From the NCBI GenBank assembly GCA_903895595.1, contig CAITUP010000064.1:1-64000 (forward strand): 64,000 bases of DNA, read 5' to 3'. This document shows, piece after piece, positions 49,654 through 58,776 of this stretch. Made by a program: the position numbers and the translations under genes. Numbering within the stretch: position 1 is the stretch's first letter; each line of letters starts with the position of its first letter. The DNA is from an uncultured Acetobacteraceae bacterium. Its GTDB lineage: Bacteria > Pseudomonadota > Alphaproteobacteria > Acetobacterales > Acetobacteraceae. The notes below the pieces were generated by a model, which did no database searches, was not told the DNA's origin, and saw only the letters and a list, made by a program, of their open reading frames with translations.

Positions 49654-50799
49654 ATGTCGCTACGCGAAGCAGCCGCCGTCACCGGCGTCGGAGAGACGAA
49701 ATATCTGCGCGGCACCGATCGCACCGCGCTGTCGTTCCAGCTCGAAGCATCGCTGAACGCCATCCGCGACGCCGGCCTGCAACCGTCGGATATCGACGGG
49801 CTGATCCCCTACGGCCACGGCGCGGTGGCCGAGGATTTCATCACCAATTTCGGCATCAAGGACCTGCGCTTCTCCGCCACCACGCCGATGGGCGGAGCGT
49901 CCGCGGTCGCCTCGATCCAATGCGCGCTGGCCGTCATCCAAGCGGGCATCTGCAAGCATGTGCTGCTGTCGCTGGGCCGCACCGGCTACTCCGGCGGCCG
50001 CATCGGCATGCGCGTGCAGCAAATGCCTCAGTTCCGCACCATCGGCGAGTTCGAAATGCCGCTCGGCGCCATCGCCCCGGCGCAGCTTTATGCCCCGATG
50101 GCACGCCGGCACATGGAGCTGTACGGCACGACCTCCCGCCAACTCGCGGAAATCGCGGTGACCACGCGCTATCACGCCTCGCTGCAAACCAACGCCACGA
50201 TGCGCAGCCCGATCACCATCGAGGATCATCAGGCGTCGCGCATGATCTCCGACCCGCTGCGGCTGCTGGATTGCTCCCTGGAAAGCGACGGCGGCGCGGC
50301 GATCGTCATCAGCGCGCCCGACCGAGCGAAGGACATGGCGAAACGCCCGATCATGGTGATGGGCGTGGCCGAGGGCCATCCCGACTCCCCCTCCGCCATC
50401 ACCCAACGCCCCGACCTCACCACGTTGGGCCTCGCGAAAGCGGCACCGAAGGCGTTCGGCATGGCGGGCATCACCCACAGCGACATCCATGTCGCGGAAA
50501 TCTACGACTGCTTCACCTATATCGTGATGTGCCAGTTGGAAGACCTCGGCTTCTGCAAAAAAGGCGAGGGCGGAAGCTTCATTGAAAACGGAGCGCTCGG
50601 GTTGAACGGACGGCTGCCGGTGAACACCCATGGCGGATTGCTGTCGCAGGCGCATATGGCGGGCATGAACCACATCGTCGAACTCACCCGACAGCTGCGC
50701 GGCGAAGCCCAGGCGCAGGTCCCGAACGCGGAAATCGGCTTGGTTACCGGCTACGGCGACATGGGCGACGGCGCTGTCGCCATCATGCGGAGGGGCTAA
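49654..50799 (+). CDS. Thiolase-like protein (SCP2/acetyl-CoA acetyltransferase family)
   Basis: A 381-residue thiolase-fold protein. The His block NTHGGLLSQAHMAGMNHIVE is conserved. The position of the acyl-accepting Cys reads TTPMGGASAVASIQCAL, with no Cys at the usual site, and the late Cys motif is VTGYGDMGDG. This Cys-poor form is common among thiolase-like proteins encoded with a DUF35 partner, as here. They are thought to catalyse retro-aldol or other CoA reactions on steroid-like or branched substrates. It is followed four bases later by the DUF35 gene. Confidence 0.85.
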   Translation: MSLREAAAVTGVGETKYLRGTDRTALSFQLEASLNAIRDAGLQPSDIDGLIPYGHGAVAEDFITNFGIKDLRFSATTPMGGASAVASIQCALAVIQAGICKHVLLSLGRTGYSGGRIGMRVQQMPQFRTIGEFEMPLGAIAPAQLYAPMARRHMELYGTTSRQLAEIAVTTRYHASLQTNATMRSPITIEDHQASRMISDPLRLLDCSLESDGGAAIVISAPDRAKDMAKRPIMVMGVAEGHPDSPSAITQRPDLTTLGLAKAAPKAFGMAGITHSDIHVAEIYDCFTYIVMCQLEDLGFCKKGEGGSFIENGALGLNGRLPVNTHGGLLSQAHMAGMNHIVELTRQLRGEAQAQVPNAEIGLVTGYGDMGDGAVAIMRRG

Positions 50800-50803
50800 G
50801 CGC

Positions 50804-51211
50804 GTGTCCGACTACGATAAACTCGTCCCCTCCCCTACCCCGGATACGCAGCCGTATTGGACAGGATTGCAGGAACACCGCCTGTGCCTGCAAGCATGCG
50901 CCGATTGCGGAAGGGTCCGGCATTACCCACGGCCGGTCTGCGATTCCTGCTGGTCGATGAATGCGAAATGGATCGACGCCTCCGGCCGCGGCAAGGTCCA
51001 TAGCTGGACCATCACGCATTACGCGTTCCATCCGGGGTTCAAGGGCGATCTGCCCTACATCCTGGTAACCGTCGATATGGACGAAGGCGTGCGCATGAAT
51101 GCTCAGGTGCGCGGCATCGTGGAGGCGGATTTACGTGTCGGGCTGCCGGTGAAAGTCGGATACGATAAAGTCAAAGACGATCTGACCCTGCCAGTGTTCG
51201 AAAAAGCCTGA
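50804..51211 (+). CDS. DUF35 Zn-ribbon OB-fold protein, partner of the thiolase
   Basis: A 135-residue protein with a rubredoxin-like zinc ribbon (CADCGRVRHYPRPVCDSC, two CxxC pairs) followed by an OB-fold (GKVHSWTITHYAF and MNAQVRGIVEADLRVGLPVK). Such proteins bind CoA-linked substrates for thiolase-like partners. The GTG start at 50804 lies four bases after the thiolase stop, so they form one unit. It is convergent with a toxin-antitoxin pair, whose antitoxin ends at the next base. Confidence 0.87.
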   Translation: MSDYDKLVPSPTPDTQPYWTGLQEHRLCLQACADCGRVRHYPRPVCDSCWSMNAKWIDASGRGKVHSWTITHYAFHPGFKGDLPYILVTVDMDEGVRMNAQVRGIVEADLRVGLPVKVGYDKVKDDLTLPVFEKA

Positions 51212-51535
51212 TCAATCCTTCACTTGCACGGACATCCGCCCCGCCCCTGGATCGCGCGCGGGGCGGACCGTCACGTCGATATCCTGCCCGAGCGTCGTCA
51301 AAAATTCCATGAGACGGCCGACGGAAACGGATGCCGGTTTGCACCGCATCAGCGTGGAAACCTGCGCCTGCGTGGTGCCGAGCAGCTTCGCGGCCTCGAC
51401 CTGGGTGATGCCCATGTCTTTAAGCAGCCGGTAAATTTGCACCGTGAGTTTAGCCTTCACCAGTTCCTGTTCGGAATCGGGAAATCCAAGATCGGCGAAA
51501 ACATTACCGCTGCTTCGTTCGTAGGTTTTGTCCAT
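51212..51535 (-). CDS. HTH antitoxin of a RelE/HigB-type pair
   Basis: A 107-residue helix-turn-helix protein. The DNA-binding core is KLTVQIYRLLKDMGITQVEA and then AKLLGTTQAQVSTLMRC. The N-terminus (ERSSGNVFADLGF) matches the small XRE antitoxins that accompany PF05973-type toxins. I use the ATG at 51535, directly after the toxin stop at 51537. It neutralises the upstream toxin and probably represses the operon. Confidence 0.82.
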   Translation of the reverse strand: MDKTYERSSGNVFADLGFPDSEQELVKAKLTVQIYRLLKDMGITQVEAAKLLGTTQAQVSTLMRCKPASVSVGRLMEFLTTLGQDIDVTVRPARDPGAGRMSVQVKD

Positions 51536-51536
51536 T

Positions 51537-51956
51537 TCAGTCGTCCTCTGCATAAAGTTCTTCCGCCAGCTTCAAGCGGCTGCGGACCAGGTCTGTTTCG
51601 GCCTTCGGCGTTGCGATCCCGTGTTTGGACTTCTTCTGAAACACGTGCAGCTCGTAGACCTTGTGCGTGAACCGCACAGTGTAAACGGCCCGGTACGTGT
51701 CCCCACGATGGTCCTCGATCAGCTCCAACACACCCGCGCCACGAAACCCCTTCAACGGCTTGGCCGAGGGCGGCGTCTCCCCCAGTTGCACCGCGAACAA
51801 CGCGACCCCGAACCTGCGCCGCACGGTTTCCGGGAACGCCCGGAGTTCCTTACGGCTGCTCCCCACCCAAACCAGTTCGGTGGGATCGTCGTCGTCATCC
51901 TCATCGTCTATATCGTTATATGGTTTTATGAATAGGCCGTCAAGCGGGGAAAGCAT
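51537..51956 (-). CDS. PF05973-like (phage-derived Gp49/HigB) toxin with acidic N-terminus
   Basis: A 139-residue RelE-superfamily toxin. The PF05973-type core is LVWVGSSRKELRAFPETVRR, followed by PLKGFRGAGVLELIEDHRGD and YRAVYTVRFTHKVYELHVFQ with KKSKHGIATPK. The first 35 residues are unusual: a long acidic run (NDIDDEDDDDDP) precedes the toxin core. A strong AGGAGA site selects the ATG at 51956. The antitoxin follows immediately, so toxin-first order is kept. Confidence 0.82.
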   Translation of the reverse strand: MLSPLDGLFIKPYNDIDDEDDDDDPTELVWVGSSRKELRAFPETVRRRFGVALFAVQLGETPPSAKPLKGFRGAGVLELIEDHRGDTYRAVYTVRFTHKVYELHVFQKKSKHGIATPKAETDLVRSRLKLAEELYAEDD

Positions 51957-52019
51957 GGGTTTTCTCCTTTCCAGGAGCCCCACCATGAACCTCTCAGGTT
52001 AACAAAGAGTTAACGTAGC

Positions 52020-52772
52020 TCAGTTATTTCCGACGATCTCGCCCAGGGTGTCGCCGATCCCCCGGTTCAGCACCAGATCGGCGATTTCATCCAGCCCGGT
52101 GGGGTCGCGGTTCAGGATTACCAGTTGCGAGCCGTTGCGCTTCGCCAGTTCGGGGAACCCGGCCGCCGGGTAAACCACCAGGGACGAACCGACCACGATG
52201 AACAGATCGGCCAGCAGCGATTCCCGCTGCGCCAGCTGCATCTCCCGCACCGGCATCGACTGTCCGAACGACACCGTCGCCGTCTTCACCCACCCACCGC
52301 AGGCGCAATTCGGCACGATCCTGTCCTGTTCGAAATCTACCCGCAGCGCACCGATTTCGTAACGTTGCCCGCAATCCAGGCAATGGGCGTAGGTGGTGTT
52401 GCCGTGCAACTCGATCACCTTGTCGTCTGGGATGCCGGAATCCTGGTGCAGCCCGTCGATGTTCTGGGTGATGACGCAGGACGCCTTGCCCCGCCGCACC
52501 AGTTCCGCGACCGCGCGATGACCACGGTTAGGGGTGGCTTTGCGGAAGGTGTCCTCCATATCGAACCGGCGCTTCCAGGTTTCCCGCCGCGCCTCATCGG
52601 ACCGCATGAAGTCGGAGAAATCGATCGGCTTCATTTTGGTCCAGGTCCCGCCGGGCGAGCGAAAATCGGGAATCCCGGATTCCGTACTGATGCCAGCGCC
52701 GGTGAAGATGACGACGCGTTGGGCCTCGTCGATCATGCGGGCGAATTCTTCCAGGTCCGGGTCGGGTCGCAT
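52020..52772 (-). CDS. SIR2-family NAD-dependent protein deacylase (sirtuin)
   Basis: A 250-residue sirtuin. NAD-binding GAGIST with GIPDFRSPGG, the QNIDGLHQDSG motif (Q103, N104, D106), the catalytic H123 in ELHGN, and the zinc site C131/C134 with C156/C158 are all present. It deacetylates or deacylates lysines using NAD. I chose the ATG at 52772 because GGAGG lies five bases upstream. Another ATG is at 52790. It is divergent from a 2OG oxygenase gene. Confidence 0.92.
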   Translation of the reverse strand: MRPDPDLEEFARMIDEAQRVVIFTGAGISTESGIPDFRSPGGTWTKMKPIDFSDFMRSDEARRETWKRRFDMEDTFRKATPNRGHRAVAELVRRGKASCVITQNIDGLHQDSGIPDDKVIELHGNTTYAHCLDCGQRYEIGALRVDFEQDRIVPNCACGGWVKTATVSFGQSMPVREMQLAQRESLLADLFIVVGSSLVVYPAAGFPELAKRNGSQLVILNRDPTGLDEIADLVLNRGIGDTLGEIVGNN

Positions 52773-52870
52773 CTCGGCCTCCAGCGTCATAGGGACGACC
52801 GAACATACCCCTGTGCGGGAGCATGGGCAAAGCGGGGGGCTGCCATTCCGCACCGCCGTAACACCCACCC

Positions 52871-52900
52871 TTGACCGGTCGGCGCACCCAATCCGATAAG
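52871..52900 (+). promoter_or_regulatory. Possible promoter of the 2OG oxygenase gene
   Basis: TTGACC (52871-52876) is followed after 18 bases by GATAAG (52895-52900). Both are partial matches to the housekeeping consensus. The predicted leader would be about 100 bases. The 233-base gap between sirtuin and oxygenase genes holds nothing else recognisable. Confidence 0.3.
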
Positions 52901-53005
52901 ACGCCTGAGAACGGAGCTGACCGAGCATATCCCGTGACGGTGTGTGTCGGGGCAGTGAAGCCGGACACCGCCCGTGTCCCGCTTCAACGTGAAGGAGCGG
53001 TCGCC

Positions 53006-53632
53006 ATGCTGAATCTGCAAGCCATGGGATCTGGGTCACTGTTTGGGACTCCGATCATGGAATACATGTGGCCGGACGCTACCGAGCTGAACCCGCAGCT
53101 CAGGGACGCCATTCTCCGCCATGCGCGGCATCACGCCGGTACCAAGCTCAGCAATGTCGGCGGCTGGCAGTCGGAATCGGGCCTTTTGGAGTTCTGCGGT
53201 CCGGCCGGCGAACGGTTGATTCAGCACATTCTGGAGATGGCGCAGGCTGCCTCCGACCGGCTTTACAAGGAAAATGGCATCCCGCCGGAGAAGCTCGACT
53301 GGACGCTGAACGCCTGGGCGAACGTCAACAAGCGCGGGCATTACAACAATGTCCACACGCATCCCAGCGCCACTTGGTCCGGTGTCTACTACGTCGACAG
53401 CGGGGAGGCTCGGCCGACCGCGGCGAATACCTCCATCCATTTGACCGACCCCAATCCGGCCCGCAACGCGATTTTCTTCCCCAATCTTCCGACTGGCAAT
53501 TTCCGCTTCAAACCGTTACCGGGACTGATGATTTTATTCCCGAGCTACGTACCGCACGTGGTGCCGCCGCATGAGGGGGACCGGCCGCGGATTTCGATTG
53601 CGTTCAACCTCCGGAAGGAGCCGTTCCCGTAA
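53006..53632 (+). CDS. Putative 2OG-Fe(II) oxygenase (TIGR02466-like)
   Basis: A 208-residue protein of the putative 2OG-Fe(II) oxygenase family. The first iron-binding region is NNVHTHPSATWSGVYYVDSG. The distal region is FPSYVPHVVPPHEGDRPRIS, with the His ligand and the 2OG Arg, ending IAFNLRKEP. Related proteins are of unknown substrate, often in prolyl/peptidyl hydroxylase-like groups. An AAGGAG site is placed eight bases before the ATG. Its last 29 bases overlap the convergent binding-protein gene. Confidence 0.82.
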   Translation: MLNLQAMGSGSLFGTPIMEYMWPDATELNPQLRDAILRHARHHAGTKLSNVGGWQSESGLLEFCGPAGERLIQHILEMAQAASDRLYKENGIPPEKLDWTLNAWANVNKRGHYNNVHTHPSATWSGVYYVDSGEARPTAANTSIHLTDPNPARNAIFFPNLPTGNFRFKPLPGLMILFPSYVPHVVPPHEGDRPRISIAFNLRKEPFP

Positions 53633-55211
53633 CGTTCGGTTTATCCAGCCAGACGTCCTCGAACCGCCAGCCGTTGTAGATGCTGTTTACCATGATGTCG
53701 TAGTTCTTCACGTAGGACTGCCAGCATCCCGCTTGAATCCCGTGATAGGTGACGGGACGGGCAACATCTTCCAGCAGGCGGCGTTCGATTTCCCAGACCA
53801 TTTGTTTGCGCTTGGCGACATCCAGCTCCACCGATTGCGTATCGAACATCGCCTGCAGTTCGCGGTTGCAGTAGTGCATGTAGTTCCGCATGCTGTCGCA
53901 GCCATAGGTTTCGTATAAAACCTGATCCGGATCGTCCAGAGAATGACCGGTCGCGTTCATGCCAACCTGATAGTCCTTCCGGTAAACGCGGTTGTAGAAC
54001 TGCGTGGTTTCCACCACATCCAATTCGGCATCGATGTAGATTTCCTTCAACTGATCGGCCAGGATCAGCGCCGGATCGCGAAATGTCGCGATATTGCGCG
54101 TGAAGATCTTCACCGGCAGGCGCTTGTCGGGACCGTACCCGGCGCCGCGCATCAGACCGCGCGCTTTCTCCCGCCGTTCGGCGATATCGGGGCCGTAGCC
54201 CGGAAAACTTGCCAGCTTGTCGCGTGGCACGCCCCAGACCCCATCGGGTTGCGACAACATGGAGGCGCCGATCCCGTCCGCGCCTTCGTTCATGATGCGG
54301 TTGAACGCCAGCCGATCCAACGTCAGAGCCAGGGCCTGGCGAATATCGGCATTGTCGAAGGGCGGTGCTTCCCGGTTGATGATCAGGTTCGAAGTTCCGA
54401 TCGCCCGCAGCTTGCATTGCACCTCGGGCGCCTGGGCTTTCAATTCCTCGACCAGACGCACGGTCACATCGGTCGGAAAACTGATATCGTATTTTCCGGT
54501 CTGCAGCCCCAGCATGCGCGTCGCGCGATTGGCGACGATGGGCACTTCGATACGATCCAGGTACGGCAGACCCGGCTTCCAGTAATCCGGGTTACGCTCA
54601 AGCCGAGCGCCTTCGTTCATTTTATATTCGACGAAACGGAATGGTCCGGTACCGATCGGATGCGTGCGCATGGTCGCGGACGGAACATGGCAGGGATAGA
54701 CTGGCGAATAACCTGACGCGAGCATCGCCAGGATGGACGGCTGCGGCCGTTTCAAATGGAACGTAACGGAAAAATCGCCATCCACCGAAACCGCCATCAG
54801 GTTCGCGTACCAAGGCTGACGCGGGCTTTTGCGGATTTTCCCCGGCGTCAGGCCCGACACCATATCCCAGGTGCATTTCACATCCGCCGAGGTGAACGGT
54901 TTCCCGTCGTGCCATTTCACCCCCTGCCGCAGCGTGAAGGTCAGCTTGGTGCGGCTATCGTCCCACGCCCATTTCGTCGCCAGCTCGCTCACGATGGTAT
55001 CGTCGCGGTTCTGCATTCGATGCTGGTCGTAAATAATGAGATTGTTGTACAGCGGCATGAACGGCACGACGGCGGAGATCGTGGCTTCCTCGTGCAACGA
55101 CGGGCTGGGCGGCGTGTCGATCAGCGGCACGGTCAGCGTGCCGCCGCGCTTCTGCGCCATCGCCCCGCCGCACAACGTCAACGCCACAATCAATGCCAGC
55201 ACGCGCCGCAT
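53604..55211 (-). CDS. ABC transporter substrate-binding protein, family 5 (peptide/nickel type)
   Basis: A 535-residue periplasmic binding protein of the DppA/OppA (SBP_bac_5) family. A signal peptide (MRRVLALIVALTLCGGAMAQ) precedes the family core KRGGTLTVPLIDTPPSPSLH. Other landmarks are TFTLRQGVKWHDGKPFTSAD and RAIGTSNLIINREAPPFDNA with DIRQALALTLDR. No permease or ATPase gene is next to it, so it depends on components encoded elsewhere. A GGAGG site precedes the ATG at 55211. Confidence 0.87.
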   Translation of the reverse strand: MRRVLALIVALTLCGGAMAQKRGGTLTVPLIDTPPSPSLHEEATISAVVPFMPLYNNLIIYDQHRMQNRDDTIVSELATKWAWDDSRTKLTFTLRQGVKWHDGKPFTSADVKCTWDMVSGLTPGKIRKSPRQPWYANLMAVSVDGDFSVTFHLKRPQPSILAMLASGYSPVYPCHVPSATMRTHPIGTGPFRFVEYKMNEGARLERNPDYWKPGLPYLDRIEVPIVANRATRMLGLQTGKYDISFPTDVTVRLVEELKAQAPEVQCKLRAIGTSNLIINREAPPFDNADIRQALALTLDRLAFNRIMNEGADGIGASMLSQPDGVWGVPRDKLASFPGYGPDIAERREKARGLMRGAGYGPDKRLPVKIFTRNIATFRDPALILADQLKEIYIDAELDVVETTQFYNRVYRKDYQVGMNATGHSLDDPDQVLYETYGCDSMRNYMHYCNRELQAMFDTQSVELDVAKRKQMVWEIERRLLEDVARPVTYHGIQAGCWQSYVKNYDIMVNSIYNGWRFEDVWLDKPNVTGTAPSGG

Positions 55212-55304
55212 CGCCGCCTCCTCCATTCGTTGAGCAAGATGCAACGCGATTTTCCGCCGCCACGCAACGGCGTGCTATCCTGGCACCGACGACAGGAGGC
55301 CCGC

Positions 55305-55922
55305 ATGCGCATCGATCCCGACACCGATATTCTGGGCATCGTGGATGCTCAACCCACCTTCATGCCAGGGGGCGAACTGGCCGTCGCGGGCGGCCACGAA
55401 ATCGTCCCGGCGATCAACCGGCTGCTGCCAAAGTTCGCCCACGCCTTCGCCACCCAGGACTGGCACCCGCCGGGACACGCCTCCTTCGCCAGCAGCCACC
55501 CCGGCAAAGCGCCGTTCGACTCCTACAACGGCGACACGCTCTGGCCCGATCACGCCATCGCCGGCAGCCCCAACGCTGCCATCCACGCCGCCATCGACCA
55601 GACAAGGATCGAGCTGATCGTCCGCAAAGGTTTCCGCCCGCAACTCGACAGCTATTCCGCGTTTTTCGAGAACGACCGCAAAACGCACACCGGCCTCGAC
55701 GGCTGGCTGCGCCAGCGCGGTTTCAAGCATGTGTTCATAGCCGGCCTCGCCACGGACTATTGTGTGGGATGGTCGGCCGAGGACGCACTGCGCCTGGGCT
55801 ACGCTGTCACCATCGTGGAAGACGCCTGCCGGGGCATCGCCCAAGCGACCATCGACGCCATGCGTGCCCGCCTGACCGCCCTCGGCTGCCAATTTATCGC
55901 CAGCACCGATCTTGTCGGATAA
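55305..55922 (+). CDS. pncA: Nicotinamidase PncA
   Basis: A 205-residue isochorismatase-fold amidase that turns nicotinamide into nicotinate for NAD salvage. The catalytic triad is D14 (GIVDAQPTF), K108 (VRKGFRP) and C153 (LATDYCVGW). The metal site is D52/H54/H58 (QDWHPPGHASF). A strong AGGAGG site precedes the ATG. A sirtuin gene, whose reaction releases nicotinamide, lies 2.5 kb away. Confidence 0.93.
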   Translation: MRIDPDTDILGIVDAQPTFMPGGELAVAGGHEIVPAINRLLPKFAHAFATQDWHPPGHASFASSHPGKAPFDSYNGDTLWPDHAIAGSPNAAIHAAIDQTRIELIVRKGFRPQLDSYSAFFENDRKTHTGLDGWLRQRGFKHVFIAGLATDYCVGWSAEDALRLGYAVTIVEDACRGIAQATIDAMRARLTALGCQFIASTDLVG

Positions 55923-55966
55923 CCCCCACCCGCCGATAAACGCGCCGGAACGAAGGAGCCGACCCG

Positions 55967-57097
55967 ATGAAAATGAAAGCCGCTGTGCTGCGCGAGCAAG
56001 GCAAGCCCCGCCCCTACGCCACCAGCCTGCCGATGACGGTGGAAGAGGTCGACCTCGATCCCCCCGGCCCCGGCGAGGTCCTTTACAAGATCATCGGCGC
56101 CGGCCTGTGCCATTCCGACCTTTCCACCATCGAAAACCTGCGCGCCCGCAAGCTGCCCACGATTCCCGGCCATGAAGCCGCGGGGATCGTCGAGGAAGTC
56201 GGCCCCGGCGTGACCAACCTGAAACCCGGCGATCACGTCATCAGCGTCTTCGTCACCAGCTGCGGCGACTGCCGCTACTGCAACGCCGGCCGGCCGAACC
56301 TGTGCCAGGGCGCCTCCGCCAGCCGCACCAACGGCACCCTGATCTCCGGCGCTCGGCGACTGTCTCTCAAGGGGGAGCCGATCTACCATTACTCCGGCCT
56401 GTCGGTATTCGCGCAATACGCCGTGGTGTCGCAGAACGCATTGATAAAGATCCCCGACGACATTCCGCTGGAGGACGCCACCATCTTCGGCTGCGCGGTC
56501 CTGACCGGCGTCGGCGCGGTGCTGAACACGGCGCAGGTGCCGCCCGGCGGGCAGGTCGCGGTCGTGGGTCTCGGCGGCGTCGGCATGAACGCGCTGATGG
56601 GCGCCGTGATCGCGGGCGCCGAACGAATCGTCGCGGTGGACCTGAGCGCCGACAAGCTGAAACTGGCGCGCGAGCTCGGCGCCACCGACACATTCCTGGC
56701 CGGCAACGCCGACGCGGTGAAGGAAATCCGCGACGCCACCGATGGCGGGCTGGACTACGTGGTGGAAACCGCGGGCTCGATCCCCGCGATGAATATGGCC
56801 TACGCCATCGCGGCCCGCGGCGGCATGGTGGTCAGCGCCGGCCTGCCGGCGAGCAATGCCAGTTTTTCCTACCTGCACGCAGCGCTGGTGTCGGACGAAA
56901 AATCGATCCGCGGCAGCTACATGGGCAGTTGCGTCCCCAAGCGCGATATCCCCCGCTTCCTCGGCCTGTATCAGCGCGGCAAGCTGCCGGTCGGGAAACT
57001 GCGTTCCGGCTTCATTAGCCTCGACCAGATCAACGAAGGCTTCGACAAACTCTCCGACGGATCTGTGCTCCGCCAAATCCTGCGGCCGCACGGCTGA
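55967..57097 (+). CDS. Zinc-dependent alcohol dehydrogenase (MDR family)
   Basis: A 376-residue medium-chain dehydrogenase. The catalytic zinc ligands are C48 (GLCHSD) and H69-E70 (PGHEAAG). The structural zinc uses C99/C102/C105/C113 ([15 protein letters not shown]). The NAD loop is [14 protein letters not shown], with a following acidic residue (AVDLSADK) that favours NAD. The type is like class III/benzyl alcohol dehydrogenases, but GSH-dependent formaldehyde oxidation is not proven. It is followed by an epimerase gene two bases later. Confidence 0.9.
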   Translation: MKMKAAVLREQGKPRPYATSLPMTVEEVDLDPPGPGEVLYKIIGAGLCHSDLSTIENLRARKLPTIPGHEAAGIVEEVGPGVTNLKPGDHVISVFVTSCGDCRYCNAGRPNLCQGASASRTNGTLISGARRLSLKGEPIYHYSGLSVFAQYAVVSQNALIKIPDDIPLEDATIFGCAVLTGVGAVLNTAQVPPGGQVAVVGLGGVGMNALMGAVIAGAERIVAVDLSADKLKLARELGATDTFLAGNADAVKEIRDATDGGLDYVVETAGSIPAMNMAYAIAARGGMVVSAGLPASNASFSYLHAALVSDEKSIRGSYMGSCVPKRDIPRFLGLYQRGKLPVGKLRSGFISLDQINEGFDKLSDGSVLRQILRPHG

Positions 57098-57099
57098 CC

Positions 57100-58041
57100 A
57101 TGGCACTGTATCTCGTCACCGGCGGCGCCGGCTTCATCGGATCGCATCTGTGCGACGCGCTAATCGCGCGCGGCGACCGGGTGCGGGTGCTGGACGATCT
57201 GTCCACGGACCATCTGAGCAACCTTCCCCCTGGCATCGATTTCCTGAAAGGCGACATCGCCGATCCGGAAGCCGCCGCGAAAGCGACACAGGACGTGGAC
57301 GGCTGCTTCCACCTCGCCGCCATCGCCTCGGTGGAGCGCGGTGTCAACGATTGGACCGGCACCCATAAAGCCAACCTGACCGGCGCGATCACGATTTTCG
57401 ACGCGCTCCGGCGCACCGGAGCCCCGGTCGTCTACGCCTCCTCCGCCGCCGTCTATGGCGACTGCCAAACCATCCCGATCGACGAAACCGCCGACCGCAG
57501 CCCCCTCTCCGCCTACGGCGCCGACAAGCTCGGCTGCGAGTTGCACGCCCGCGTCGCCAGCCATGTCCATGGCATCCCCGCCGTCGGGCTGCGCTTCTTC
57601 AACGTCTACGGTCCGCGCCAGGATCCGAAATCGCCCTATTCCGGCGTCATCTCCATCTCCGGCGTCATCTCCATCTTCTGCCAAAGGATCGGGGACGGCG
57701 CGCCCATCGCCATCTTCGGCGACGGAGGCCAAACACGGGATTTCGTCCATGTCTCCGACGTCGTGAAAGCGCTGCTGGCGGCCATGGCGCTGAAACCCAC
57801 CGACGCACCGGTTTTCAACGTTTGCACCGGGCAAGCAACCTCGGTGCTGGACCTCGCGCATTTGATCGCCGATCTCGCCGGCAAGCCGTTGAACCACAGC
57901 TTTCAGCCACCCAGGGCCGGGGAAATCCGGCACTCCCTAGGCAACCCCGCGCGCCTGCGCGCCACGCTGCACGCCGCCGATCCCGTGCAGCTTCGCACCG
58001 GCCTCGCCGGGGTGCTGGCGTGGATGGCCGCAAGCCGCTAA
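57100..58041 (+). CDS. NAD-dependent epimerase/dehydratase (UDP-glucose 4-epimerase-like)
   Basis: A 313-residue extended SDR sugar-nucleotide epimerase. The NAD loop is TGGAGFIGSH (residues 7-16). The catalytic Ser is in VYASSAAVYG, and the Y139-x-x-x-K143 pair is in SAYGADKLG. The C-terminal part reads RFFNVYGPRQDPKSPYSG. Residues 181-192 are an exact tandem duplication of SGVISI. It probably makes a sugar nucleotide for the cell-surface genes that follow (YdcF, GNATs, glycosyltransferase). Confidence 0.88.
   Translation: MALYLVTGGAGFIGSHLCDALIARGDRVRVLDDLSTDHLSNLPPGIDFLKGDIADPEAAAKATQDVDGCFHLAAIASVERGVNDWTGTHKANLTGAITIFDALRRTGAPVVYASSAAVYGDCQTIPIDETADRSPLSAYGADKLGCELHARVASHVHGIPAVGLRFFNVYGPRQDPKSPYSGVISISGVISIFCQRIGDGAPIAIFGDGGQTRDFVHVSDVVKALLAAMALKPTDAPVFNVCTGQATSVLDLAHLIADLAGKPLNHSFQPPRAGEIRHSLGNPARLRATLHAADPVQLRTGLAGVLAWMAASR
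57640..57675 (+). repeat. 18-bp exact tandem duplication inside the epimerase gene
   Basis: TCCGGCGTCATCTCCATC occurs twice in a row (57640-57657 and 57658-57675). It adds six residues in frame, in the region that normally reads YSGVISIF, next to the nucleotide-sugar site. Confidence 0.95.
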
Positions 58042-58050
58042 CCAGCCACG

Positions 58051-58776
58051 GTGTTCTTCAGATCCCTTTTCGTGAGCCTGTTCCTGCCGCCGTTCGGGTT
58101 CGTCACCCTGGCGGTGCTGGCCCTGTTCTGGCCGCGCTTCCGCCTGCGTTTGATCGGCGTCTCCCTGATCGGGCTTGTGATGCTGGCCATGCCGGTCGTC
58201 GCCGATCGTCTCCAGATACGGCTGGAGGAAAACCTGCCACGCACCCCGCCCGCTTCCGCCCCGCCCGCCGCCATCATCGTCCTCGGGGCGGAAATCCGGC
58301 GCACCAGCGACAACGACGGACATGTGGTCGGGCGTCTCTCGCTGGAACGGTTGCTGACGGCGGCGCATTTGCAACGCAGCACCGGGCTGCCGGTGTTGAT
58401 ATCGGGCGGCACCATGCAGCCATCGCAGCCCGCCATCGGCGCGGTGATGGCCGATACGATGGAGCACGATTTCGCCATCCCCGTTCGCTGGCGCGAATTG
58501 CGCTCCCGCGACACCTGGGAAAACGCCTTGTTCAGCGCCGAAATCCTGCGCAAGGAAGGCATTACCTCGGTCTACGTCGTCACCCATGCTTGGCACATGC
58601 GCCGCACGCTGTTGGCGTTCCAGCAAACGGGATTGACGGTCACGGCGGCCCCTATTCCGCCCGACAAGCGGGACGGCGCCATTTTGGACGACTTCATCCC
58701 GCGCGCATCCACCTGGATGGTCAGCTACTACGCGTTGCACGAATGGATCGGCTATGCGTGGTATACGTTCCGCTGA
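58051..58776 (+). CDS. YdcF family (DUF218) membrane protein
   Basis: A 241-residue protein with two N-terminal membrane segments (FRSLFVSLFLPPFGFVTLAV and LIGVSLIGLVMLAMPVVA) and a DUF218 domain. Core motifs are AAIIVLGAEIRR, GLPVLISGGT, RSRDTWENALFSAEILRKEG and VVTHAWHMRRTLLAFQQTGL. Family members are linked to envelope and polysaccharide biology. The start is a GTG at 58051, nine bases after the epimerase stop. Its 3' end overlaps the next gene by 23 bases. Confidence 0.86.
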   Translation: MFFRSLFVSLFLPPFGFVTLAVLALFWPRFRLRLIGVSLIGLVMLAMPVVADRLQIRLEENLPRTPPASAPPAAIIVLGAEIRRTSDNDGHVVGRLSLERLLTAAHLQRSTGLPVLISGGTMQPSQPAIGAVMADTMEHDFAIPVRWRELRSRDTWENALFSAEILRKEGITSVYVVTHAWHMRRTLLAFQQTGLTVTAAPIPPDKRDGAILDDFIPRASTWMVSYYALHEWIGYAWYTFR

